A stretch of 64,000 bases of DNA, from assembly GCF_000826645.1 (NCBI RefSeq), contig NZ_JXJP01000008.1, positions 62,001 to 126,000 of the forward strand, written 5' to 3'. Position numbers and translations under genes: made by a program. The notes under the pieces were generated by a model, which saw only the letters and a program-made list of their open reading frames with translations, ran no database searches and had not been told where the DNA came from. Origin of the DNA: Psychroserpens mesophilus. GTDB lineage: Bacteria; Bacteroidota; Bacteroidia; Flavobacteriales; Flavobacteriaceae. Positions 25,613-33,649 of the stretch are shown in pieces (position 1 is the first letter of the stretch; each line of letters begins with the position of its first letter).

Positions 25613-26287
25613 TTAACGTTTAATTGCTCTAAGCATATGCCGTTTCCCTGGAGGTCCATTTAAACGCTCAATAGAGAAACCAACCGACTTTAAAGCACGT
25701 TTGACACTTCCTTTACAGGAATAGGTCACTAAAACGCCATTTAGTCTTAAGGCATCATACATTTTTTTAAAAATATCTTCTGTCCAAAGTTCTGGCTGTA
25801 CACGAGCTCCGAAAGCATCGAAGTAAATAATATCGTAACAATTAATATCGTTAATATCGCTAAAAAATTTCTTCAGTTTTGTTAGTGTAAAATGCTTTGT
25901 GATATCGTGAGAAGACTCCCAATTACATGCATGTATGTTTTCAAATACATTATTTTTAAGTTGTAGTACTTCCTGGTAATTAAGTTCCTTTAATTCTTCT
26001 GATGACACTGGATAAGCTTCAACACCAACGTAGTCAATTTGCAGTTTTTGCTGTTCAGAAATTAACAAACTAAGAATAGCATTAAGACCTGTTCCAAAAC
26101 CAATTTCTAAGACTGTAAGTGTATTCTTTTCTGAATTTAATTCAGAATTAAAAAAAAGCAAACCATGTTCGATATACACATGATTTGCTTCTTGTATGGC
26201 ACCATGAACAGAATGGTATTGTTCGTTCCAACCTTCAATTTGAATGGTTTTAGAACCGTCTGCTGTGGTGATTATTTTGCGTTGCAA
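25613..26287 (-). CDS. mnmD: tRNA (5-methylaminomethyl-2-thiouridine) methyltransferase MnmD
   Basis: The 224-residue protein is a SAM methyltransferase. It opens with KIITTADGSKTIQIEGWNEQ and YHSVHGAIQEANHVYIEHGL, has motif I in VLEIGFGTGLNA, then DIIYFDAFGARVQPELWTED and GVLVTYSCKGSVKRALKSVG, followed by ERLNGPPGKRHMLRA. These are characteristic of the MnmD half of E. coli MnmC, here standing alone without the oxidase half. It completes the mnm5s2U modification at the tRNA wobble position. It starts 3 bp after the stop of the haem lipoprotein gene. Confidence 0.9.
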   Translation of the reverse strand: MQRKIITTADGSKTIQIEGWNEQYHSVHGAIQEANHVYIEHGLLFFNSELNSEKNTLTVLEIGFGTGLNAILSLLISEQQKLQIDYVGVEAYPVSSEELKELNYQEVLQLKNNVFENIHACNWESSHDITKHFTLTKLKKFFSDINDINCYDIIYFDAFGARVQPELWTEDIFKKMYDALRLNGVLVTYSCKGSVKRALKSVGFSIERLNGPPGKRHMLRAIKR

Positions 26288-26290
26288 CTT

Positions 26291-26737
26291 TTAATTGATA
26301 AGTAATTTTTTAATTTTAGGTATTGGTCCTGTACACTCTGTTTGATGACAGCTTATACAAAGATTGATCGCGTTATTGTAGCGCTCAGTAAGTGGAACAA
26401 TAGTATCCTCTACAAACACAAGTTTTTGAGCTTCAACAAACTTACCTGAATAATGATCGAACCTTGCATTTCTGGATTTAGATTCTGAAAACTCAGCCGT
26501 ATGAATCTTTAAAAATTCCTCAGGAAACTCGGTCGTTATCTTTCCGTTTTCAACCTCTTTTTTAAGCTGTAAGTTAAACGCGTGCATGCCTCGCATCAAA
26601 TTAGCCATTTCTGAGCCTTGATAGACGTCATAATGTTTAGAACCATCAACAATAGTAACTTTCTGCTCTGTTTTTTCAGAAGAATTGCAACTAAACATTA
26701 AACCAATTATAAAGATATAACCAAGTTGTTTAAGCAT
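26291..26737 (-). CDS. Lipoprotein with one c-type haem motif
   Basis: The 148-residue protein has a lipoprotein signal ending LMFSC. The mature part is mostly helical and carries a single CISCHQ (CxxCH) haem-attachment motif near residue 131, in NLCISCHQTECTGPIPKI. The late position of the motif and preceding long helix resemble cytochrome-c'-like four-helix proteins rather than class I cytochromes, but this is inference. It overlaps the upstream DUF4920 gene by 1 base and precedes mnmD by 3 bp. Redox partner unknown. Confidence 0.7.
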   Translation of the reverse strand: MLKQLGYIFIIGLMFSCNSSEKTEQKVTIVDGSKHYDVYQGSEMANLMRGMHAFNLQLKKEVENGKITTEFPEEFLKIHTAEFSESKSRNARFDHYSGKFVEAQKLVFVEDTIVPLTERYNNAINLCISCHQTECTGPIPKIKKLLIN

Positions 26738-27261
26738 TAGTCCTCTTTTAGCAATACACCATCTGCAACAAATGAAAATGTCTTTTTAGGCGCAGTTATT
26801 TTAGCAATTTCTTCAGCCGATTGCCCTGCATCTTCAGCATAATGACGTTGTTCTTCTACGGGAACTTCATTTACAAATGCTTTTCCATTCAATACAACTT
26901 CTCTACCAGCAATATCCTTAGGCATAAAGAATCCATAGTCTTTAAACTTTACCATCACCTGCTCACCGTTTTCTAAGTCAACTTTCATCCAGCAACCTTT
27001 AGCCTGACAAACCTCATCGACTTTTGCAATCATTTTAGTATCAATGGAGTCACCTATTGCCATACTTTCAAAATGAGTTGCCATTCGTTTTGCTGAAAGT
27101 GCATCAGCTGCATTGATTTCTTTTCCAAATGAACTGTACGAAATCTCTTTATCTTCAGACATATTTTGAGTGATGTCTACAGAGTCTTCAGTTTGCTTAC
27201 TTTCATTTTTACAAGAAAAAACAAAAGTTACCAGCATTACTAGTAAAAAAATACGTTTCAT
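26737..27261 (-). CDS. DUF4920 domain lipoprotein
   Basis: The 174-residue protein has a lipoprotein signal ending TFVFSC. The DUF4920 domain spans about 45-165, with VDEVCQAKGCWMKVDLENGE and KFKDYGFFMPKDIAGREVVL as its core. The CQAKGCWM pair of cysteines suggests metal or haem handling, but none is shown. The last base is shared with the start of the next gene (haem lipoprotein), so they are translationally coupled. A TACCTTTG element (minus strand, 27303-27296) lies 34 bp upstream and could be its -7 box. Confidence 0.85.
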   Translation of the reverse strand: MKRIFLLVMLVTFVFSCKNESKQTEDSVDITQNMSEDKEISYSSFGKEINAADALSAKRMATHFESMAIGDSIDTKMIAKVDEVCQAKGCWMKVDLENGEQVMVKFKDYGFFMPKDIAGREVVLNGKAFVNEVPVEEQRHYAEDAGQSAEEIAKITAPKKTFSFVADGVLLKED

Positions 27262-27348
27262 AATTAGTGTTGTTTTTTAATAAATATTTGATTCACAAAG
27301 GTACATATTTTTTAGCTTAATTTTATGCGTTTTTAAAGCTGAAATTAC

Positions 27349-27356
27349 TAATTTTG
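27349..27356 (+). promoter_or_regulatory. Possible -7 element (TAATTTTG) of ilvE
   Basis: TAATTTTG matches TAnnTTTG and lies 23 bp upstream of the ilvE ATG. A good TTTG element at the expected distance is lacking. Confidence 0.4.
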
Positions 27357-27379
27357 CAAAATAAAATTCAGAGAAAAAA

Positions 27380-28453
27380 ATGACGAAAGTTTCAACTTAC
27401 GAAATCGATATAGTAAAATCACCAACCACAAAGATTCATGATGTAGATTTTAACAATCTTACTTTTGGGCGCACATTTACTGATCACATGTTTTATTGTG
27501 ATTATATAAATGGAGAATGGCAACAACCAAAGATTGCACCATACGGACCAATGCAAATTGATCCGTCAGCTCGAGTGTTTCATTACGGTCAAGCGGTTTT
27601 TGAAGGTATGAAGGCTTATAAAGATGAGGATGGTAAGGTCTTTTTGTTTAGACCTGATGAAAATTTTGCACGTATAAATAAGTCGGCTAAACGATTAGCT
27701 ATTCCTGAATTTCCTGAAGCCTATTTTTTTGAAGGTATTAACACTTTGCTTAATTTAGATAAGGCTTGGGTACAAAGTGGTGTTGGCAACTCTTTATACA
27801 TAAGACCCTTTGTCATAGCGACAGATTCTGCAATTGCTGCAGCCCCTTCAGAAAATTACCGATTTATGATTATTTGTTCTCCTGCCAAAGCGTATTACAA
27901 AGGCACGGTAAGGGTTTTGATAGCTGAAAAATTTAGCCGTTCTGCCAATGGAGGCGTTGGATTTGCTAAAGCAGCAGGTAATTACGCAGCTCAATTTTAT
28001 CCTACTAATTTGGCACAAGCTAAAGGGTTTCAACAAGTCATCTGGACAGATGCAGACACGCATACTTTTTTAGAGGAAGCTGGAACGATGAATGTATTTT
28101 TTAGAATTGGAGACACCTTAATTACTGCACCAACTAGTGACCGAATCTTAGATGGTGTAACCCGAAAAAGCATTATTCAAATAGCGAAAGATAATGGGAT
28201 TACCTGTGACGTAAGACCAATTACAGTTAATGAGCTGATAGAAGCTCATAAAAATGGAAGCTTAAAAGAAATTTTCGGAACGGGAACTGCAGCTGTTATA
28301 AGTCCGGTTTCCGCATTTGAACACCATGACTCTGTTTATGAGCTTCCCGAAATAAATGAAACGTCGTATTCCAGCATTCTTAAACAAAAAATGTTGAACA
28401 TTCAACATAATTTAGCTGAAGACAAACATGGTTGGCGATACGAAATAAAATAA
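27380..28453 (+). CDS. ilvE: Branched-chain amino acid aminotransferase
   Basis: The 357-residue protein is a class IV PLP aminotransferase of the longer (BCAT type II) form. Visible are FHYGQAVFEGMKAYKDEDGK, RPDENFARINKSAKRLAIP, the PLP lysine region GVGFAKAAGNYAAQFYPTNL (Lys in AKAAGNY), and FLEEAGTMNVFFRIGDTLIT followed by LDGVTRKSIIQIA. It makes Val, Leu and Ile from their 2-oxo acids, or degrades them. It is a single-gene plus-strand unit ending at a strong terminator shared with the convergent MazG-like gene. Confidence 0.95.
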   Translation: MTKVSTYEIDIVKSPTTKIHDVDFNNLTFGRTFTDHMFYCDYINGEWQQPKIAPYGPMQIDPSARVFHYGQAVFEGMKAYKDEDGKVFLFRPDENFARINKSAKRLAIPEFPEAYFFEGINTLLNLDKAWVQSGVGNSLYIRPFVIATDSAIAAAPSENYRFMIICSPAKAYYKGTVRVLIAEKFSRSANGGVGFAKAAGNYAAQFYPTNLAQAKGFQQVIWTDADTHTFLEEAGTMNVFFRIGDTLITAPTSDRILDGVTRKSIIQIAKDNGITCDVRPITVNELIEAHKNGSLKEIFGTGTAAVISPVSAFEHHDSVYELPEINETSYSSILKQKMLNIQHNLAEDKHGWRYEIK

Positions 28454-28460
28454 ATAAATA

Positions 28461-28490
28461 AAAAAAAGAAGCCAATTGGCTTCTTTTTTT
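28461..28490. terminator. Bidirectional terminator between ilvE and the MazG-like gene
   Basis: A perfect 30-base palindrome (A-run, GAAGCCAATTGGCTTC, T-run) gives a GC-containing stem with T-tracts on both strands. It serves both convergent genes and abuts the stop codon of the minus-strand gene. Confidence 0.85.
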
Positions 28491-28876
28491 TATGATTCCA
28501 ATATCTCCTTGATGTTGGGCTTAAAATAATTTGGCCCTTTTAAAACTTTACCATCTTCTCTATAAATTGGTTCTCCATCTTCACCCAATTTACTCATATT
28601 ACTGCGTTGAATTTCGTCAAAAACTTCTTCAATTTTATGTTGCAAACCATGTTCAATAATCGTTCCACAAAGAATGTATAACATATCCCCTAAGGCATCA
28701 GCAACCTCAACTAAATCACCCTCATTTGCCGCTTCGAGATATTCCTCATTTTCTTCTCGCATTAATTTGTAACGCAACATATTTTTTTCAATTCCTAAAT
28801 TCGCTTTAGGTGTTTCTCTATGACCAATTTTAAATGCTGCATGAAATGCTTTTACCGCTTCAATTTTATTTTTCAT
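28490..28876 (-). CDS. MazG-like nucleotide pyrophosphohydrolase
   Basis: The 128-residue protein belongs to the all-alpha NTP pyrophosphatase group. The metal-binding helices are visible as REENEEYLEAANEGD (ExxE) and VEVADALGDMLYILCGT (ExxD). The C-terminal GKVLKGPNYFKPNI also occurs in single-domain MazG-like proteins. It should hydrolyse nucleoside triphosphates to monophosphates, possibly as housecleaning. Convergent with ilvE and separated from it only by the shared terminator. Confidence 0.88.
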   Translation of the reverse strand: MKNKIEAVKAFHAAFKIGHRETPKANLGIEKNMLRYKLMREENEEYLEAANEGDLVEVADALGDMLYILCGTIIEHGLQHKIEEVFDEIQRSNMSKLGEDGEPIYREDGKVLKGPNYFKPNIKEILES

Positions 28877-29005
28877 CCTGTAATTTTTTATATAAGTAAC
28901 TATGCCTTATAGCATTGTGTTTTCAATTATAAAATTCGCAAATATTAACTTGATTTTAAGTGAATAATGCAATAGTATTATTTATTTTTGCATAAAAATA
29001 GCTAT

Positions 29006-29191
29006 ATGTTTAGTAACGGTCAATTGATTTTTGGGATTTTATTTGCAATAGTATTTATTACGATTATTTTCTTTGCTTACAAAAAGGATTTCAAAATACA
29101 TCAACGCTATTACAGAGGTAGTGTTTGGATATTAATAGCTTTTATCTCATTTATCGCAATGATAGCGACTATCAAGTTTATCTTTGTCTAA
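29006..29191 (+). CDS. Small membrane protein, two spans
   Basis: The ATG at 29006 gives 61 residues. An in-frame TTG six codons earlier is less likely. Two hydrophobic segments (about 6-26 and 40-61) flank a basic loop YKKDFKIHQRYYRGS. This topology is common among short uncharacterised flavobacterial membrane proteins. No domain is recognised. A TATTTTTG -7-like element lies just upstream at 28983-28990. The downstream 146 bp hold no convincing gene but contain a 7-2-7 dyad at 29261. Confidence 0.55.
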   Translation: MFSNGQLIFGILFAIVFITIIFFAYKKDFKIHQRYYRGSVWILIAFISFIAMIATIKFIFV

Positions 29192-29260
29192 AGGAGACTT
29201 CTTTCTTTTCTGTCTTATTTTTCCTGTTCACATTTATATTTTTAGTAATTTGGGTTAATA

Positions 29261-29276
29261 TACCTAGAATTGGGTA
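29261..29276. promoter_or_regulatory. Candidate NarL-type 7-2-7 operator, site 1
   Basis: TACCTAG-AA-TTGGGTA is an inverted pair of heptamers 2 bp apart, the arrangement bound by NarL-family dimers (heptamer TACYYMT). It is 61 bp upstream of the lipoprotein gene at 29338. Matching sites occur at 32279 and 34988, all sharing ATTGGGTAT on the right side. Confidence 0.45.
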
Positions 29277-29337
29277 TGTTTTGATGCTCTCCTACTTCGC
29301 ATATTTGACTAATTAACTAACCAAAATCCTATATATT

Positions 29338-29799
29338 ATGAAAACTAAATTATTAAGACTATGCTCTTTTATTTTGATAACAGCTACGTTTTTAGCATGC
29401 CCAAGTAAAGCATCGGAAACCTTTCCTGAAAATTTATCATGGGATTTTTGTGAAACCGATTGTGCTGTTGATTGTAGTGAAGATTATCTTTACAATACAG
29501 ATGAAGGAAGTGCCTATTTTACGATTCCAATTCCTGATGGAGCTACTTTGTCATCTTACAAAGTGGTTAATAATGGACAAACTGTAGAGTTTACGTGTTC
29601 AAACTCAAAATATCAAGGAAAAATAGTAAATGTTTCAATTAAAATTCCTGCTGGAAAATTAGCAAAAAATAAAGGTGGTCAATTAGCTGTAAATGTTGCT
29701 TTTGAAGATTATGAATGTGGAATTGTTCCTAAGGCAACTAGAAATAAAGGCTCTGTACTACAAGGCAATCCAGGTATAGATGTTTGTTTTTGCAAATAA
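29338..29799 (+). CDS. Cysteine-rich lipoprotein of unknown function
   Basis: The 153-residue protein has a lipoprotein signal ending ATFLAC (Cys near residue 21). The mature part has at least seven further cysteines (FCETDCAVDCSEDY, FTCSNS, YECGI, VCFCK) and a beta-rich centre, suggesting a small disulfide-stabilised domain. I recognise no family. It lies directly upstream of a histidine kinase gene (gap 5 bp if the GTG start is used), so it may act as or with a sensory partner at the envelope. A candidate operator lies 61 bp upstream. Confidence 0.6.
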   Translation: MKTKLLRLCSFILITATFLACPSKASETFPENLSWDFCETDCAVDCSEDYLYNTDEGSAYFTIPIPDGATLSSYKVVNNGQTVEFTCSNSKYQGKIVNVSIKIPAGKLAKNKGGQLAVNVAFEDYECGIVPKATRNKGSVLQGNPGIDVCFCK

Positions 29800-29804
29800 T
29801 TGAG

Positions 29805-31655
29805 GTGATAAGGTTTATATATTTATCAATTCTTCTGTTGACTACAGGAGGCATTTGTCACTGTCAAAATGATTCTGCATTTTATTATTTTGACAGAGTC
29901 ACTCCTAGTAGTGAATTAAGTTCAAGAATTGATCATGAGAAAAACATCTCTAATAAAAACTTTTACAAACTCATTTATTACAGCAAGCAGAGGCAAACCG
30001 ACTCTATGCTAAGATATGTTACAGCATTGGAAAAAGACCAATCACTTTCAAAGTCAAAACATCCCAAAATATTATATTTTAAAGCTTATTACTATAGGAT
30101 TATTCAAAACGATTCATTGAGTTTTTTATACCACTATAAAGCATTTTTAAGTGCTGAAAAACTTCAAGATACATTAACAACACTGGCAGCTTTATCAGGT
30201 CTTGCTCAATCTTATGATTATAACACAAATAATCCTTATCGTTTAGATTATTTAAATCTGTTGGAATCAAAAGCAAAAGAATATAACAATGTTTCTTATC
30301 AAATAATTCAGACCTTTTTAAAAGGAAATTATTATCAGCTCAGGGATCAAAATAAGAAAGCTGCAACTTTTTATAATAAGGCGCTTCAGTTTGATTTCAA
30401 GAAAAGAGATAGCACTACTCTATTATACGCTTTAAATAGTTTAGGGGTATTGTACGAAGAGAACTTAAAAATTCCTGATTCTGCTCTTTATTATTTCCAA
30501 AAGAAATTAAAAATTATAAAGACTAATAAATCCTTCCAGTTTCCTAGCAATTACTTTTCAAGTTACAATAACATTGCCAATGCGTATAAGAGTAAAACCA
30601 ATTTTGATTTAGCAGAATACTATTACAAATTAGCAGATTCCATAGAGTTAAGAGAAAACAATGTTTTTTACAAAGCGATGCTCAAAGAAAATCTTTCTGA
30701 CTTATATGCGAAACAAGGTGATTATGAATCTGCTTACGCTAATTTATCGGCATACAACATCCTTTCCGACAGCATCAAACTTGAAGAACAACAAACAAGC
30801 ATTGCAAGAATTAAAGAAGAATTTGACAATGAAAAGTTACGAGCAGATAACCTTGAGAGTGAAGCCAAAAGAAAACAAAACCAAAACATTGCCATTGGTC
30901 TTGCTGGAAGTTTAGCATTAGGAAGTATTATCGTTTTCCTCCTATTTAAAAATACCAAACGTAAACAAATACTAGCCGAAAAAGAAAAAGAACTCGAAAG
31001 TCAAAAACTAGCCACTGTTTTAAAAGAACAAGAACTCACGACTATTGATGCCATGATTGAAGGTCAAGAAAAAGAACGTCAGCGCATAGCTAATGATTTA
31101 CATGATGATTTAGGCGGACTTATGGCGACAGTGAAACTTCATTTTAATGCGCTTAAAGACAAACAAACACCTGAACTCTATACGAAAACCAACCAACTTA
31201 TTGATGAAGCCTACGACAAAGTAAGAACTGTTGCTCACGCTAAAAATTCAGGTGTTATTGCTAAACAAGGTCTACTAAAAGCTGTTCAGCAAATGGCTGA
31301 TAAGGTTTCTGCTTCAAATAAAATAACAATTAGCGTCATTGATCATGGTTTAGATGATCGCTTAGAGAATAGTTTAGAGCTTACTATTTTCAGAATTATC
31401 CAAGAACTTATTACTAATGTTATTAAACATGCCAATGCTACTGAAGCTAATATTCATATTACCAATCATGAAAACTCCTTAAATATTATGGTTGAAGATA
31501 ATGGTAAAGGATTTAAGGCAAATCAGATTACAAAAACAAAAAAAGGAATGGGAATCAGCAGTATTGATAAACGTGTTGCGTATTTAGATGGCACAATGAC
31601 TATAGAATCTGAACACCATCAAGGTACCACCATAATAATAGATGTTCCAATATGA
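29805..31655 (+). CDS. TPR-containing sensor histidine kinase (HisKA_3 / NarX-LuxR type)
   Basis: The GTG at 29805 (616 residues, starting IRFIYLSILLLTTGG) is preferred, because the first codon in frame (TTG at 29784) overlaps the upstream gene; there is no nearby ATG. After the signal comes a TPR-rich periplasmic part (about 40-330), a coiled coil, and one membrane helix (AIGLAGSLALGSIIVFLLF, near 366-384). The HisKA_3 dimerisation motif ERQRIANDLHDDLGGLMATV carries the phospho-His, and the HATPase_c domain includes ELITNVIKHANATEA (N box) and EDNGKGF. It overlaps the response regulator gene by 4 bases. Confidence 0.9.
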   Translation: MIRFIYLSILLLTTGGICHCQNDSAFYYFDRVTPSSELSSRIDHEKNISNKNFYKLIYYSKQRQTDSMLRYVTALEKDQSLSKSKHPKILYFKAYYYRIIQNDSLSFLYHYKAFLSAEKLQDTLTTLAALSGLAQSYDYNTNNPYRLDYLNLLESKAKEYNNVSYQIIQTFLKGNYYQLRDQNKKAATFYNKALQFDFKKRDSTTLLYALNSLGVLYEENLKIPDSALYYFQKKLKIIKTNKSFQFPSNYFSSYNNIANAYKSKTNFDLAEYYYKLADSIELRENNVFYKAMLKENLSDLYAKQGDYESAYANLSAYNILSDSIKLEEQQTSIARIKEEFDNEKLRADNLESEAKRKQNQNIAIGLAGSLALGSIIVFLLFKNTKRKQILAEKEKELESQKLATVLKEQELTTIDAMIEGQEKERQRIANDLHDDLGGLMATVKLHFNALKDKQTPELYTKTNQLIDEAYDKVRTVAHAKNSGVIAKQGLLKAVQQMADKVSASNKITISVIDHGLDDRLENSLELTIFRIIQELITNVIKHANATEANIHITNHENSLNIMVEDNGKGFKANQITKTKKGMGISSIDKRVAYLDGTMTIESEHHQGTTIIIDVPI

Positions 31656-32275
31656 TACGACTAGCAATAGCAGAAGATCACCAATCCCTTATAGATGGCA
31701 TTTCTCTACTTTTAGAATATGAAGATGATATTGCTATTGTTGGAACTGCAAATGATGGTGAAGAACTTTTAAACATTGTTGAAAAAAAACGGCCAACTGT
31801 CGTACTTACAGATATAAGAATGCCAAAATTGGATGGAATTGAAGCTGCCAGACGCATCAAAAAAGCGCATCCAGAAATTAAAATATTGTCCTTCTCTATG
31901 TTTGATCAAACTGAAGCCATAGAGCAAATGCTCCAAGCTGGTGCTTCTGGATATATTTTGAAAAACTCTTCACTCACCGAAGTTTTAAGTGCCATCAGAA
32001 CTGTTGCTAAAGGCGAAACTTATTTTGATGCTAATATCAATACTAATGTATTAGATTCAGAAAATAAAACAAAAACTAAAGGTCTTCTTACCAAACGCCA
32101 AATAGAAATCCTTGAACTCATCGCACTTGGCAAAACTTCTAGAGAAATAGCAGATGAATTATTCATAGGTGTTCATACAGTAGACACACATCGTAAAAAT
32201 ATGGCTCGAATTTTAGGGCTTCAAGGTAAGGGAGAATTGATGCGCTACGCCTTAGAAAAGAAATACAAATTCTAA
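31652..32275 (+). CDS. NarL/LuxR family response regulator
   Basis: The 207-residue protein has a receiver domain (acidic pocket EDH, phospho-Asp in VVLTDIRMPKLDG near residue 53, Lys in YILKNSS) and a C-terminal LuxR-type helix-turn-helix (LTKRQIEILELIALGKTSRE, IADELFIGVHTVDTHRKNM). It overlaps the kinase gene by ATGA, so the two form a coupled system. NarL-family dimers bind inverted heptamers, and three matching dyads occur nearby (29261, 32279, 34988). That makes the lipoprotein, the 32351 gene and the first LRR gene candidate targets. Confidence 0.94.
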   Translation: MIRLAIAEDHQSLIDGISLLLEYEDDIAIVGTANDGEELLNIVEKKRPTVVLTDIRMPKLDGIEAARRIKKAHPEIKILSFSMFDQTEAIEQMLQAGASGYILKNSSLTEVLSAIRTVAKGETYFDANINTNVLDSENKTKTKGLLTKRQIEILELIALGKTSREIADELFIGVHTVDTHRKNMARILGLQGKGELMRYALEKKYKF

Positions 32276-32278
32276 ATT

Positions 32279-32294
32279 TACCTGCTATTGGGTA
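32279..32294. promoter_or_regulatory. Candidate NarL-type 7-2-7 operator, site 2
   Basis: TACCTGC-TA-TTGGGTA starts just after the response regulator stop and lies 56 bp upstream of the gene at 32351. It agrees with site 1 at 13 of 16 positions. Confidence 0.45.
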
Positions 32295-32350
32295 TGGTAT
32301 TGCCAATGATGAATACATAGATTTGATTTCCAATCAATACAGTATTCATT

Positions 32351-33580
32351 ATGAAAATTCAGCACTTTCTGAGCATTGTTTTTATGCTGTCTTTCAACTT
32401 TTCATTTTCACAAGATAACAAGACATTAAGCGAAACTATTAATGATCTATTTCCACATATAGCTTTAGTTGAAATAAAATCAGATTCCACTAAAAAACAC
32501 TTTATCGATTATTTGAATTTTTTAAAAAAAGTAGAACGTTTAAAAAAATTAAAAGGTGCTATTGAATTTGGTTTTAACGGAAGCGAAGTTGATAATTCAA
32601 ACCTGTATACTATTGTCACAGGTATGGAAGCCAACTTTGGTGGCTATCCTCTTGAAATAGAAGCTAAAACAAACATTCAAACTCAGATTACAAATGGAGC
32701 ATTTGATGAAAACCTCTCAAGCCTGGATATTTCAATGGATTATCATCCGTTTAATGATCTTACTCATGAAACCTACGTGTTTGTCATGAGAACAAAAAAT
32801 AAATTTTTAGGCATCGATCAGAGGTATGAAATTGGTGGTGGTTATATTTTTAACTTTTATTCTGGAAACCGAGAAAATGGTGTTTCCAATAGTCTAGTCA
32901 AACAAGGAAAAGACCTTATAGATAAACTTTATGCTTACCACGAAACCTATTCAACAGAAACCAATGGTGTTAAGCTCAAAGATGAAATTAAAATGAAGCT
33001 GGCAGACCATTTAACAAAAAACAATAACGATATTAAGAGGACTAATTTTGACGCCATTTTCAATGCTAAAGAAGAACAACAAAAATCAATAATAAAAAGG
33101 TATAGTAAACACAGAGTTGCTTTACTCTTAGGTTTCAATTATGAAATTGAAAAAACTCAAGATAGTCTTACTTTATTCAACAAAGAACTTGACACGACAT
33201 TCAACAAAACTTTTGAAGCTACTAACCTATTTAGATTTGTAATTGCTCCAAAATACAATTTACAAGGTGAAAGATTTAAATGGACCAATACGATATTCTT
33301 TAAAATAGGATTATTAAATCTAGTTGACGATTTAGTAATTCCTGATGACACCATTACAAATCAATTAGTAACAGATAAGCGTACCGATTATTGGATGGAT
33401 TTAAGAACTAGCTTCGAATTCAAAATTTCCAATTACCTAGCTTTTGTTTCCACTTTAAATTATGTTTTCGATAATGCTCCCAAGCGAATCTATTTTAATG
33501 GTGTTAATGGAATACCTACTATTGCAGAAGCCGAAAACAGCTTTACAGGAATAAACTTCAAATTGAAATATCAATTTTGA
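32351..33580 (+). CDS. Exported envelope protein of unknown function
   Basis: The 409-residue protein has a signal peptide ending near FSFSQ. The N-terminal half contains a charged helical part (FLKKVERLKKLKGAIEFGFN), and the C-terminal half (about 255-409) has alternating strands such as HRVALLLGFNYEIEKTQDSL and FRFVIAPKYNLQGERFKW, ending INFKLKYQF. The terminal Phe and aromatic pattern point to an outer-membrane beta barrel. I recognise no named family. A candidate operator for the neighbouring response regulator is 56 bp upstream. Confidence 0.6.
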   Translation: MKIQHFLSIVFMLSFNFSFSQDNKTLSETINDLFPHIALVEIKSDSTKKHFIDYLNFLKKVERLKKLKGAIEFGFNGSEVDNSNLYTIVTGMEANFGGYPLEIEAKTNIQTQITNGAFDENLSSLDISMDYHPFNDLTHETYVFVMRTKNKFLGIDQRYEIGGGYIFNFYSGNRENGVSNSLVKQGKDLIDKLYAYHETYSTETNGVKLKDEIKMKLADHLTKNNNDIKRTNFDAIFNAKEEQQKSIIKRYSKHRVALLLGFNYEIEKTQDSLTLFNKELDTTFNKTFEATNLFRFVIAPKYNLQGERFKWTNTIFFKIGLLNLVDDLVIPDDTITNQLVTDKRTDYWMDLRTSFEFKISNYLAFVSTLNYVFDNAPKRIYFNGVNGIPTIAEAENSFTGINFKLKYQF

Positions 33581-33649
33581 ACAAAATTAGAAGATACTTT
33601 AATTTTTATATATTTATAGACGCTATTAATTAATAAACAACACATTCTT

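Noticed and set aside
29125-29316. 63-codon hydrophobic frame overlapping the small membrane gene at 29006
   Set aside because: It overlaps the better supported gene in another frame and also spans the operator-like dyad; no family recognised.
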